From: Romanomermis culicivorax
Taxonomy: Eukaryota; Nematoda; Enoplea; Mermithida; Mermithidae
DNA: 64,000 nt
Assembly (NCBI GenBank): GCA_963922205.1
Contig: CAWUHX010000362.1
Location: 62,001 to 126,000 of the forward strand
Direction of reading: 5' to 3'
Below, in pieces: positions 17,193 through 29,800 of the stretch. Numbering within the stretch: the stretch's first letter is position 1; each line of letters starts with the position of its first letter. The position numbers and the translations under genes are program-made. The notes below the pieces were generated by a model that was not told where the DNA came from, ran no database searches, and was given only the letters and a program-made list of their open reading frames with translations.

Positions 17193-17365
17193 TTTGGAGC
17201 AATTTTTTGCCTCTTGTTGTGTTGATACGCACAGATTTTTGTGCACAAGATACACTGCCAATCGTCATGCCCTTCTTTTTTTAGCCAAGTATCGCGGTTT
17301 GCTAACGAAACTTTTTTTCCATGTTTCATACATAATATAAATTTTGGTCTATCGCCGTAGATATA

Positions 17366-17662
17366 ACAGACTTCCGAGGTCTGGAGGCTCAAGCGAATTT
17401 TTTTCGGGCCCGGGGTCAAAGATTTTTCAAAATTTTAGGAGATCCCTAAAGGCAAAAAAATCGATTTTTTCGCCAATAAAGTTCGGAAAACGGTTCAAAA
17501 ACTAGTAATTTTGTCAAAAAATACGTGAAAAATGTGTTCCTTTCGCGCAGTGCCGAGAAAATCCGCATTTTTTACCATTATTTGTTCAAAAATTGATATT
17601 TTTCATCAAAAGAATTGACATCTTTTAGTATTTTTCCGGCCTCGCCCCTAATTACATGTATA
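17366..17662 (+). mobile_element. MITE-B copy
   Basis: Runs from ttccgaggtctgga to attacatgtata. The internal blocks gcgcagtgccgaga and ttgttcaaaaattgatattttt match other MITE-B copies. The first terminus is eroded. Confidence 0.65.
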
Positions 17663-17845
17663 CCTATCAGCCTTCAAGGCCACCTTGTCGACATTTCATC
17701 CAAAAATACAATTTTACGCGTATTAAAACGAAAAATACTAAAACGAGTAGTGTTAGAAAAAATCAGACACTTGAAATTTCGAATTTTCAGTTGGGTGTAC
17801 GTGTTATTACTCATTTCTTATTTCAGATCCAGGAACAGCTTCATT

Positions 17846-20800
17846 ATGACTTTGCAACCTGTTCAGCCTTTTAATTTCGGTATCGGTCCTATATCTTGCC
17901 ACGCATGGAACAAAGATCGCACGCGTAAGTTCTCTCAAACAAATTCGTCGTTCCACTAAAGCTCTAAATTTACAAGAAAAAAGCAAAATTTCAAAAACCG
18001 TTAGTCTTTTTTTTGTCGTAAAAAAAATTTGAACTTTTCAGAAGTCGCTGTTTCGCCCAACAATAACGAAGTGTACATTTTTGCCTGGAAGAGCGGTCGA
18101 TGGGATCGGCAATTCGTTTTAAGCGAACACGATTTACCCATTACCGGTATAGATTGGGCGCCAAATACGAATCGTATTGTTACTTCTTCGCAGGTTTTTA
18201 TAGAATTTTCTTAATTTGAATCGAATTCAGAATATTTCATTTCAATTTTGAGGATAAAAATGCTTTTGTTTGGACTTTCGACGGTAAATCTTGGAAACCT
18301 GAATTGGTAATTTTACGGCTACAACGAGCGGCGACGTGCGTTAAATGGTCGCCTCTAGGTGAAAAAAATTCTATTTTTTCCCCGATTAACGTAATTATCA
18401 TTTTTTTCTCAAATTAAGAAAATAAATTCGCAGTCGGCAGTGGTTCGAAACTCGTCTCCGTATGTTATTACGAAAAAGATAACGATTGGTGGCTTTCTAA
18501 ACAAATAAAAAAACCGTTCAAATCGACGGTTACGTCGTTAGATTGGCATCCGAACAACGTCATTTTGGCTGCAGGTTGTTGTGATTTTAAGGTTAGTAGA
18601 ACATTGTTTAAATTTTTTACAAATCCTAGGAACATATCTTGGCAATTGGTTCAATTGTATTCAAATCGTACCATAGCGAGCTAGTTCCCGGCACCAAATC
18701 GAAGTTCGTGTCAGGGCTAATTTGATAACACTACACAAAACAGTTTTACGCTGATTCTTTCTCCACTGTTTCCCAGAAGTGTCTAGACTCTGGAATAAGC
18801 TTGAAAACCAACTTTGATTGTATCGTGTCTATTTCCTAAGCGTAATAAACAGACCTAGAAAAATCAGGAAAAAGATTATGCATGAAAACAACGGAAAAGT
18901 CATGGAATTTCCCCAAAAATTCTTATGATGTTTTAGAAGAAAAATATGGTGGTCAAATCGAAAAAGTTGCTCTAGGCTGGGTTTTAGAAGGTCAAAATCT
19001 GGAATTTTTTTGTCGCACGATATATTTATTTATTCAAATTTGGCTCGAACCCGACAGTTGGGAAGTCTAGTACCATTACTCAATTGGCTTTCACTTGTTT
19101 TGTGCATCTATTTCATCTATAAACATTTATATAGTGCCTTCAATGAGATTCAAACTTCTCTGTTGATCATATTTCTATTTATTCGCACTTGATGAATATT
19201 AGGAATTACGATGGTCATAGGCTAATGGGAGTAAAACATTTCATAAATTTCAAAGCACATTTTAAAAGCTTACTTTTCAGTTTTTCCAATGTCCAGGCTC
19301 AAATAGCTAAATTCTGAAACATGTTCATCCAGTCAGTCTTTCATTACGTTCACTCAAGTGAAATTTCAAAATTTAGCATGACTTTCACTCATAGTACATG
19401 TTAGGGCTGTTTCGAGTTCTTGAACTCGATTAAAACTCGACAATTTTGGCAACTCAAACTCGAAAACTTCGAAATTTCAAACTCGAACTCTATTTTTTTC
19501 AACTAACATGTTGATTTTTGTCAATTTTTCAAAGTTTTTTTTGTAAAAAAATCGACGTTTAGTATTTTTGATTTAAGCCAGTCATTATTGGAGCAATTTG
19601 GCTGAAACTTTGCAGTTTTTATGCCAGATGTTTTCCTATCGATGACAGGAAACCGAATTTTAAAAGCTTCACCCCTTTGGAAGCCATGAAAGTCAGTACC
19701 GGTCGCCTTTTTTTGGCTCACCCTGTATTACTAGGAATAAAAAGGACTTTTATAATACACCTACTCCTTCACTATACCGAATTTTATGCTAAATAACTTG
19801 ACCGTGTAGGTACCTGGTTCGTTTGTACCAGGTGCATAATAATATTGACTAGCATTTATATAACAAAATGACTGCTTATATACGGTAGTGAACTACTCGA
19901 ACTCTACTCGAAAAATTTTTAAAACTCGAACTCGAAAACCTCGAAATTTCAAACTCGAACTCGACATTTCTAAAATCCTCTGATCGAAACAGCCCTAGTA
20001 CATGTTACGGGGCCCCGAGGACTGGGGTGTCGGTCGGGCGACTTTTTTCCGGCCGGATATCAATGATTCCCCAAATTTCAGGGGAGAGTCTCTGCAGTAA
20101 AAAATTCGACTTCTTCACCGAAAGAGTCCCAAAAACGGTTCGAAAAATATTAATTTTTGTCTTGAAAAACTGTCAAAAATGCATTTATGGCGCGAAGCGA
20201 CGTTAAAATTGACGTTTTTTAAGCCATTTTTCTTCAAAAATTGACGTTTTTCAGTATTTTTCCGATCAAAAGTATGGGCACTAGTTATTGTGTTGGAAAA
20301 TTCTGGGAGGTCGTCCAATGGCTAGTCATATGGCCGGCGATTTCTGGGTGTTCCTATAGCGCTGCTTTCATTTTAAGAGATTCTTTGCACGTATAACATT
20401 TATTTCACTGTACCTGACCAATTTAGAAAAATTACAATCAATTTTCTCCGTTGATTTTGAGAATTTTCCATATGAGTAACAGTGTAATGCAACAATACGT
20501 TGAAAAAGCACATTCGCATCTATTATAAATATTTTTGAGCAGAAAACCTGTTTTGAAAAATCTTTTACGTATTGAATAAAATCTGGCTCTTTTACACCTC
20601 TACACTATTGTGGATAGAAAAAATAGAAAAAACAGTGATTCTTTGTACAATAAAGCTGTCAAAGTGTTGAAAAAGAGTTCCTTAAAGGAAAATGAATAGC
20701 CACTGAGAAAAAAATTAAGATTTGTGTCCGGAAAAAAATTGTCAAGCTTGCAAATCGCAAAATTGAAACAAAGTGAAAATATTTTTTAATTAATTCGATA

Positions 20801-23800
20801 AAATTTTGTTATGATTATTTGTATGCTTCATACGTGTTTACAGCATCTGCTACAAATTTTAACCATATCTGTGCGTGGTAAGTTAGTCTGGGGAAGATAA
20901 AAGTCGGATTTTGTCAGGGTAATAAATGGTTTTGTTCGAGAAGAGCCCAAGCGAAGGCTTGTACGGCGAAAATCCGAGCTCCTGTCGAAAAAGTGGAAGG
21001 CAGAACAGCTTCTGGGTTAAAAATTCCGGTAGCAACATATGGTTTAAAAATCTCCAGCAGTTAAGGTTTTGTATTAATTACTGTTGATTTTCGCTCTAAA
21101 AAAACTGAAATTCTGCAAAATGTGTAAAACCTAGAAAAGTCAGGGAATTTCATTTTGGTAAACTCTTGGGCACCCTGGTTAACATCCCGTTCCCTTCCCT
21201 AGTTTGGCTTTGGCAAACAACTTTCGGGTTTCTAGTTGACTGGTACCGAACGATTGTCCGTCATGAATTTGTCCTCATATACCAAGTGGCTTCCAAAACT
21301 CTAATTTTTTCGCACATGCTTTCTAGGCCAGGGTTTTCTCCGCTTTCGTCAAAGAAGTCGACAGCGATAAAGTCGCGCCGTCGCCTTGGAGTATCAAAAT
21401 CCCACCATTCGGTCAGCTGCTCTCAGAATTATCTAACGGTGGAGGTGAGTCTTCGATAAAAAAAATATTCCCATGCTTGATATCTTTGAATTCGTGAATT
21501 TTTTTAGGTGGTTGGGTACACGACGTAAAATTTTCGCCATCAGGAAATCGTTTAGCTTGGGTTGGGCACGATTCTAGTTTATCGGTGACGGATTCGAGTT
21601 TGAACGACGAGTAAGTTTCCATTTGCAATATTGAACCGAAAAGCTGGAGGTTTTACAGAGATTTCGTAAATAGGATTCGTAACGTCATTTCGATGAGCGG
21701 GACAAAAATATCAATATTTTGACAGGATGTTTTGTGAAATTTTTAATGAAATTAGTTCAAAATCACTCAAGGCAATCTTGACAACGGAATTTAAGGCAGG
21801 CTTTTTCCGCTTTTGGAAAATTTGTATAAATTTTTCGCCCTGGACTGAACCTGTTTTTCGAGAAGTTCTAGAACACCAAGTTTTTCGGCGCTTTGTTCAA
21901 GATAAATTAATAACTGAATTGGTGTTGAAAATCGAGGCCGCAGCCATGAAGGTCACTTGTCTCACTGTAAAATTGCTAAATGTTGTGGAACCTGGGACAA
22001 ACAAATTTTCGATTCAGAAGTTAATTCTTGTTGACATTCTTACAAGAATATTCCCGAAATTCTGCGAATGTTTGCATTTGTAAAACCATTGCAAATCTTC
22101 TGTTGAAAATTTTTTCAATTTGACGATTTAGTTCAATCTAGACAGAAATTTAACATGGAACGTGTTACGATAAACCCAGTCTTCTTTTATTCATAGTGCA
22201 GTGTTTTTTTGCCGTGCATAAAAATTTTAGCTCAGTTTCTGCAAGAATAGAAAGTTTTGATTGAGAAGTTGTTGAAGTTTCGGAAGTTTCTACCGATTGA
22301 ATCGATAAAAAGGTGTGATTTTTTGACGCTTTAGCGAGTAAAAACCCCCAAATTTTCCGTCACTTCGCGCCGGAACTTGTTTCCTCATTTTCCCTAAGTC
22401 GTTTTTCGCTTAAAAATGCCCATAGACGCATTATTTATGTATTTTTGAGCTTTTTCAAACTTTCTGCTGTTTTTTAAAGCCGTAATTCATTAAAATTTAA
22501 GAAACATTTGAAATTTTTGAGTTAGATCGAAGTGTAATCAACAAGCACTGTGGAACAAATTTTCCAGCAAACTATCCAAGAGCATAGTTACTTTGAATTA
22601 CATGAGAAATCGATGGCTAAGTCCTCTATGATGACAAGTGAGAGCCCAAAAAAGATAGTAATCTTTCCGACGCGAAGCGCCGGAAAAATTTTTTGGGTAT
22701 TGACTTTTCGCGACACTGGAAAATCAATTTTCCGAACATTTATTTCAAGAATTACATTCGAATTTTGTGTTCATAAGTCATAATTTCTAGAATTTTATAT
22801 TCGAAAAATTTTCAAACCAGTAATTTATTCGCAAACTGTCATGAACAAGATATGAGTAAGAAGAGTAGAAATTTCCGAAAACTACTTCCATGAAGCTTTT
22901 GGATCGACTTTACGTTAAGAAAGGAATAATCGCTTGAAAAATTTTGCCGACTTGACGTATTGTTCCTTCTCGAAAAATGTGTCGAGGAAAAAATGTGTAT
23001 GTTCATTAAACATCAAGAATTAAAACATGAGATAATACGTTGAAGATGATGAAAACTATGAGATTAAAATTAAATGATAAGCCTTACATACCTGAGCTAG
23101 GAAATAAATAATAATGCTTATTAAAGTCATAAGCGGCGCGGAGCGCCGGAAAATTTTGAGATCATGACCTTAGATGCACCAAAATGCATCTTTTCTGTAT
23201 TCGATGTGATCAAACACCTAGCTCAAAAAATTCTGCACCAGTGCAGAAATCACCGAAAAAACTTCTGCATGAAGCCTAAAAAGTCTGCACTGTGCAGAAA
23301 AAAAACATTGCTTGTCAACAGGGTTTTTTCCGCACGCCTTCATCCGCACCGTGCGGAAATGACCAAAAATTTTTTCCGCACACGAAAATTTTTTCCGTTC
23401 GAAGTTTAAATCATTTGAAAAATGTGTGAAATGAGCGAAAATTATAGATTGCTAAGAAAATAATGGAAAGTATCGGTTTTTCTAGCTCAAAAACATTATT
23501 TCAGATTGATTGAGCAAAATTAATAGTTGCTGCTGTCATTTCTGTGATTAGAGCTGAAGATTTATAGATTTCAATTGATTCAATTTCTACATTTTTATAT
23601 TCTAGAATGCTGGAAAATGAGCCTTTTCAACCTTTATCTCTAAAATAAAAGGTTTTCATTTCCAGCCGAAAATCGTGTAGTTTCCCAATGACAAAATCAA
23701 CAAAATCCGAACCTATAGTCCAGACTGCCCCATGGGGAGAGGTATGAGGGGGGTATTACCCTACCCAAAAATTGATCACTATTCACCAAATTCAGAGACA

Positions 23801-26800
23801 AAATGACGTGTTTAGTGGACATTTAGCTACACTACCCCCGCAAATTTTAAATTTTACCCCTACCTGAAAAATCTGACCTTGGGGACCTCTGCTATAGTCC
23901 GTTTTTTACAAAATGCATCCAAATTGAAGAAGTAACACGAATCAGTACTGTCTTATAAATCTTTAACATAGAGCTCTTGCTTTAAAATTTCTCACTCGAA
24001 AAATTTTAAAGGTTAGGTCAGTATGCTCACAAATTTTCAGTCCTATATGATATATTGTTTTTCAGAAAATCGTGAAAATCTGAAATACTACTTGCTTTCC
24101 ACCTTCATTAGTTAGAAGTATTTCAAGAAAAAAAGACTATAATACTGAAGATTACTAATTGATGAATGGGATGAGAAACTTCAAATCATGAAAACCATGC
24201 ACACTTAACTTCTGATGCGTCACACCAGAGAATTTTTGAACAAAGGAGCTACTGAAATGTTGATAATGTATTCTAGAGATAATTTGTAATACTTTCGGTT
24301 TAGATTTTTCCTGGAAAAGTGATGGTATTAAATAAATGTGTGGAGAAATGTAGGAAAAATCAGTAAATTCGTATGAAAATTCCAATTCACAGTATAAAGT
24401 GACGAGTTTTACTCACTCTAGCAGAGACATAAAGATTGATGGAAACAATCTGGCACAACCGAGAAATCAAACTAAATTTCTTCTTGGCTGTGCTTCAGCT
24501 TAATTGTAGTTAATATTATAAATTATTTTCATGGCCGGAAAAATTTGAGATTTTGACCATCTAAATTGCACCAAAATGCAGCTTTTCATCAATGCCAGCA
24601 GCAGAAACGCATAAAGAAATTTCCGTTCTGTGCGGAAAATGCCCAAAAATTTTTCCGCACAGCCCAAAAAAAGTCCGCACTGTGCGGAAAAAAAAACCCT
24701 GCTTGTCAACAGTCGAGAAGTTGCTGCAGAATAAATGCTATAATATCAGTGATAGAACTTTAACAATATCCAAACGTATAATATTTTTAGCATATGAAAA
24801 AGTCGTTTTATTATTTTTTCTTCGAAGATTTTCTCCGCATGAGAACCTTACCCGAAAAATATGCACACATTTTCCTGAAATATTCCACAATTTAATAAAA
24901 ACTCGTTCTATAATGGTCACAACTCACAACTATTTTATGTATGCTTTTTAAGAACTTACTCAATCATTTCGATGTTCCTTAAGTCAGAAATTCATAAACT
25001 GAGGAGCAAACAGAAAAAAATTTAGTCAGGTCAGTCGGATTCATATAGTAGAAGGAAGTGCCACTGGAACCCCCGCCCAAAAAAATCGTCGGCAGTATGG
25101 CTAGCCATGACGATCCTCATACTTTTGGTCAGAAGAATACGGAAAAACGTCAATTTTTTTATGGAAAATGACAATTTTTGAACAAAAAATGGTGAAAAGT
25201 GTCTGTTTTATCGACGCTTCGCGCAATGAATACATTTGCTACGAGTTTTTTTTGGACAAAAATTATTATTTTTCGAGCCATTTCTTGTACTTCTTCGGGA
25301 AAAAAATCGATTTTTTTCCTTCAGGAACGTCTCCCTAAAATTGTTGGCAGTCGATGACCCCCGATCCCGAAAAAGTCGCCGGAGTTCCCCAGACCACGGG
25401 GCTCCGTTACATGTATGGTCGGATTGTGCTTATAATAGACAAGCGGTGCTATACAATACTTGATCATCACTGAGTTAGCGTTCTACTCAACAGTTAACTA
25501 GAAATCTTATCTGAACATAATTCCTAGGATTATTATTTGGTGCAGAAGAAAGTTTGTTGCTCGCAGAAAATTTTTTTAGTCATTTCTGCACCGTGCAGAA
25601 GAAAGCCTAGATTCTAACCGAAGGTCCCCAAGATCAGATTTTTCAGGTAGGGGTAAAGTTGAAAATTTGCGGGGATAGTTTGGCTAAATGCCCACTAAAC
25701 ACTTCATTTTGTCTCAAAATTAGGCACCCAGCGGTCAATTTATAGGACTTAAGGTAGGGGTAATACCCCCCTCGTACCCTTCTCTATGGGGTTGTCTGTC
25801 TGATTCTAACCATACATTTAACGAGGCGCCGAGGTCTGGGGGTCGGGCCACTTTTTTTGGACCGGGGTCAGTAATTCCCAAAATTTTGGGGGCAGGGGTC
25901 TCTGAAGGAAAAAATTCGATTTTTCACGAAAAAAATCCGAAAAATAATTCAAAAAATAGTAATTTTTCCACAAAGACGGAAGGAAATGTATTCTTGACGC
26001 GAAGCGCCTAAAAAATTGACATTTTGACCCTTTTTTGTTCAAAAATTGACATTTTTCACTATTTTTCCGACCAAAAGTAGGATGTCCCTACAGCTACCAT
26101 ATAGCTAGCCATAGGATTGTAAAATCCTGGGGAGGTCGCCCAATGGTTAGCCATATGGTCGAAGATTTATGGGGGTCTCCTGCAGCACTTCCCCCCAATG
26201 ACATGTATGATTCCAACTGTAATTTCACTGTCGGCTATCACAAAAATGTTTTTTTTAAATCGCATTATATAAAAATGAGAAGTAATTGGGTAATTCACAA
26301 AACTGTAATCTAAATTTTAAAAAATGTTGCTTTCGCATGTCGTAATATATACTGTCTGGATATCAGTTAGCAGCTCTTTTTGCGACTAAGGTATGAGTGT
26401 TTTAAATTTTTTAGCAGCTCGAATACCAACCGTAACCTGAATAATTTCTCTGATATAATATCTTCGTTATTCAGTGACGCGGATTTAACCTCACCCTCAC
26501 CGCATGATGTTAAATCATGTACGTCGAGCAGTAAAATTTCGAAAAAGTAAATTATGCGTTATAAATGCGGTTTGTAAACACTAATTTTTGTTTTTTACTC
26601 AATTGTGTATATTTAAAGTAGTCAGTTTGTTGAACTAGTTGAAATTAGAAGAAATTCCTTTAGTGCATGTTTCGTGGGCATGTTGTTAACCTTTTTTACG
26701 TCCTTTGTACCTTGCTTTTATACACAAAATTCTTCCCTTTTCAGCATAGCAACAGTCAAAGAATGGTATTTACCTTTCACGTCATTGATATGGGTGTCAG

Positions 26801-29800
26801 AATCTTCTATTGTTACTGCCGTAAGAAGGCCTAACTTCTGTGTAAATATTCCTTTTCCTATTACGCTTTTGTTTATTTTAGGGTTACGATTGTTGCCCAA
26901 TGCTTTTCACGTATAAAGGAAAAAGCGAGTTGACGTTTGTGAGCAAATTGGACGTGCCGTCCGAGCAGAGGATCAACAAAGTCACGTGAGTAAAATGTTG
27001 GGAAATTAATGCGATTTTTGAAGTTTTTTGGCGCCACGAAATGGAGCCAAAAATCACTAAGTTCAGAATTTCTGGCGAAAATTTATTTACTTATATTTTC
27101 GATTCTTGAATCATTGAGCGCTGTGTCGGTTCCTGGAACTTGCAAAATGGGCCAGAGGAAGGGTAAAAACTGGCCGCAGGTTTTTAGGTCAAATTCAATA
27201 GGTAGTAGCTACGTTTTTTCAGTCAAAAGCGTCCCTTGCTAGATGAAATGAAGCAATAAACTGATATTTTTCTTAGCTTATCTGGCAGGAATGTCATACG
27301 ATCTTTAGATGCCCATTAATAATATCATCTTCTATGATACATTTTGGTCATGGTAGATTAATCCCTAGCTTCTAACATCTAACTCGCGTAAATAAAATGT
27401 AGATAAAAAGATATATAACGTTGTTATATCATATTTGTGATGCAGCATTGTCTCGAACTGAGCTGAAAGATAATTGGTGTATATACATGCATAACTGTGG
27501 AAACTCTATCGGTTCATCTGCTCAGTCAACCATAAAGTTTCAATCGTTTTTGTGGTTCCCAAAACCAAATTAGGGTAGGAAACCGAATGTTAGCAGATTT
27601 ATTCATAGAATATGGAAACAATACAATGAAATTCAATTTTCCACCTAATTTCAGTCTAAACTTTTAATAAGTAGTATATAAAAATCAATGACTATAATAA
27701 TTATTATTGAGTTCTAATAGCCAGTCATTCACTCGAATTAACCCTGACATAATCTTTGATGTGGTGCTAGAAAATAGCGCATCCAGTACGGAAGTTACCT
27801 CATCCGGTACCGAGTTGCATTCAGTTGAAAAAGTGAAGCCATTGCATTTTCGCACATTAGTAGCATCTGATCCTGCAGATTCACTTTTCTTATGTAGATA
27901 AGTCAAAAAAATTTTTTTATAGCTCCACTGCAAGCTTCCATCATAAAGTTTTGTACCTAAATTCTGCATTTTTAACCTTTGACTTTGAAAATTTCCTCCT
28001 AGGAGTCAAATGACCGATGGCTTGAAAACAAAAAACTGATCTATATAGTACAAGGTGTCTCGAACATACATGTATTTGGGGGAGTACCATAGGAATCCTC
28101 CAGACATCTTCGGCCGTATGGCTAGCCATTGGGGGACCCCCCAGATTTTCCAACCCTATGGTTAGTCCCATGGACCTCCATACTTTTGGTTGGAAAAATA
28201 CTGAAAAATGTCAATGTTTTAATCAAAAATGTCAACTTTTGAACAAAAAATGGTCAAAAATATCAATTTTCTCGGCGCTCTGCTCCATGAATACTTTTTT
28301 ACACTTTTTTAGACAAAAATTACTGTTTTTTTGGTTGAAAAATCGAATTTTTTTCCTCAAAGACCCCTCCCCCTAAAATTTTGGGAGTCAACACGGTTGC
28401 TACACAACCTTGGAAACCTAGGAAACTCAGGGGAATTTTTTTCAGCACCTGGGAAACTCAATGGATTTTCTTCATGGGCCGCATGTTCATGTATTAGGTC
28501 GGAGGGCGGTTTGTTAAAAATAGTTATTTTTGATTTTTTTCATTTAAGTTTTATATCTTTGCTGCTTATAAATTGTTGAACAGCAGTTGAAAAAACTTGA
28601 TTAAAACGTTGATAATATCAATCGGTAATAAAAAAAATCGGTAATCGTCAGTTGCAGTAGAATGTGCTGAAAAATGAATTTTCCGACATTTTAGAGGCTC
28701 CGAAATCAAAATTTTTTAGCGCTGGGCACCGAACAAGTTACTTTAGCCAGACTTCTGATTTCTCACCCAAAACTCAAGAAATTCAATTTAAAAGTCAGAA
28801 ACTGAGACGAAGTGAATGAAATACAAGGAAAGTAACTTTTGATCAATTTTCTGATGAACAATTTTTATCAATTTTAGACTGAGCAACTAAAAATTAATCT
28901 GTGCAACCAAACTGTTCCCCAGGTTACAGATCAACCTGGGTTGTGCGAAAAAATCCTGATGATTGATTCGAATAATGACTGATCTAATTTGTGAGCTTTA
29001 TTATTCTGTGTGTGCTAAAGAATGTATTCGAAATGATTGATCTGCTTTGCGGGCTCTTCCTGTGATCTTGGAGAGTGTTTTTGACTAATTTTCCACATTT
29101 ATTTACAAACTTTTTAGTTTTGGCTTGTTGAAATTCCTATTGGCCTGTAAAATTTTGACCTTAGGAGCCAAATGGCCTGTCGAAAAAAAACAAAAAAAAC
29201 CTGCAATACACACTCTAAAAGTATATAGTGTAAACAACGAAAATTGTGTCCCAATTGTGTATGTGAAAAACCTAGGAAATTATTCATGGATACCTGGGAA
29301 ATTCAGGGGATTTTTTTGGCCAGTAGTGTAGGAACCCTGAGTCAGTTACCTCTGGCCCCAAAAAAGTCGCCCGACCCCCTAGACCTCAGGGCCCTGTTAC
29401 ATGTATGGTTTAAACAAAAGTTTTGGTATTTATTTCGCCTTTTTTATTTCTAAAATAGAAAAGAAAATTAGCAAATTTTATAGAAAAGTAGCTTCTAAGT
29501 TTCGGTCCTAATCTGTGAGACGGAAAAAATTCGATATAATTCCAAATTACGTATGCAAATGATGAGAATGTTTTTCGTGCTGAAAGCAACTTGATTTTCT
29601 AAAGCCTAAGTTATGCGTCAAAAACATGAAGTGTGTTTTATTATCAAAGTGACGTGTTAACTAATTAATAAGTTGTTCCTTCAATACTTGAACATTTCAT
29701 TCCAGGGCGATGGATCGATTCCGACATTTAGATAAATTATCCGCCGCTAATTTAGACACATCTCTGAAAACGCTACATCAAAATACAATAAAGTAATTAA

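Larger units (their letters stand above)
15593..17845. other. Intergenic region between maltase and Arpc1
   Basis: Contains two hAT-W copies (15981-16501 and 16955-17192) and a MITE-B copy (about 17366-17662). No clear poly(A) signal or TATA box stands out. An acceptor-like tttcag sits 20 bp before the Arpc1 ATG, so Arpc1 may have an upstream untranslated exon in this interval. Confidence 0.6.
18592..21326. other. Arpc1 intron 4 with nested transposons
   Basis: Holds the TAGGG-type hAT element (19402-19997), which contains a mariner-like 3' fragment, and a MITE-B copy immediately after it (19998-20370). In the remaining DNA at 18592-19393 and 20371-21326 I see nothing coding. Confidence 0.65.
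21611..26744. other. Arpc1 intron 6 (5.1 kb)
   Basis: Between donor gacga/gtaagt and acceptor ttttcag. Contains a hAT-W relic (about 22199-23310), a complete hAT-W (23319-24701), two MITE-B copies (25046-25417 and 25811-26209), a short hAT-W fragment with word CTGCAC (about 25550-25610) and the candidate extra exon at 26415-26546. The stretches 21611-22198 and 24710-25045 show nothing recognisable. Confidence 0.7.
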
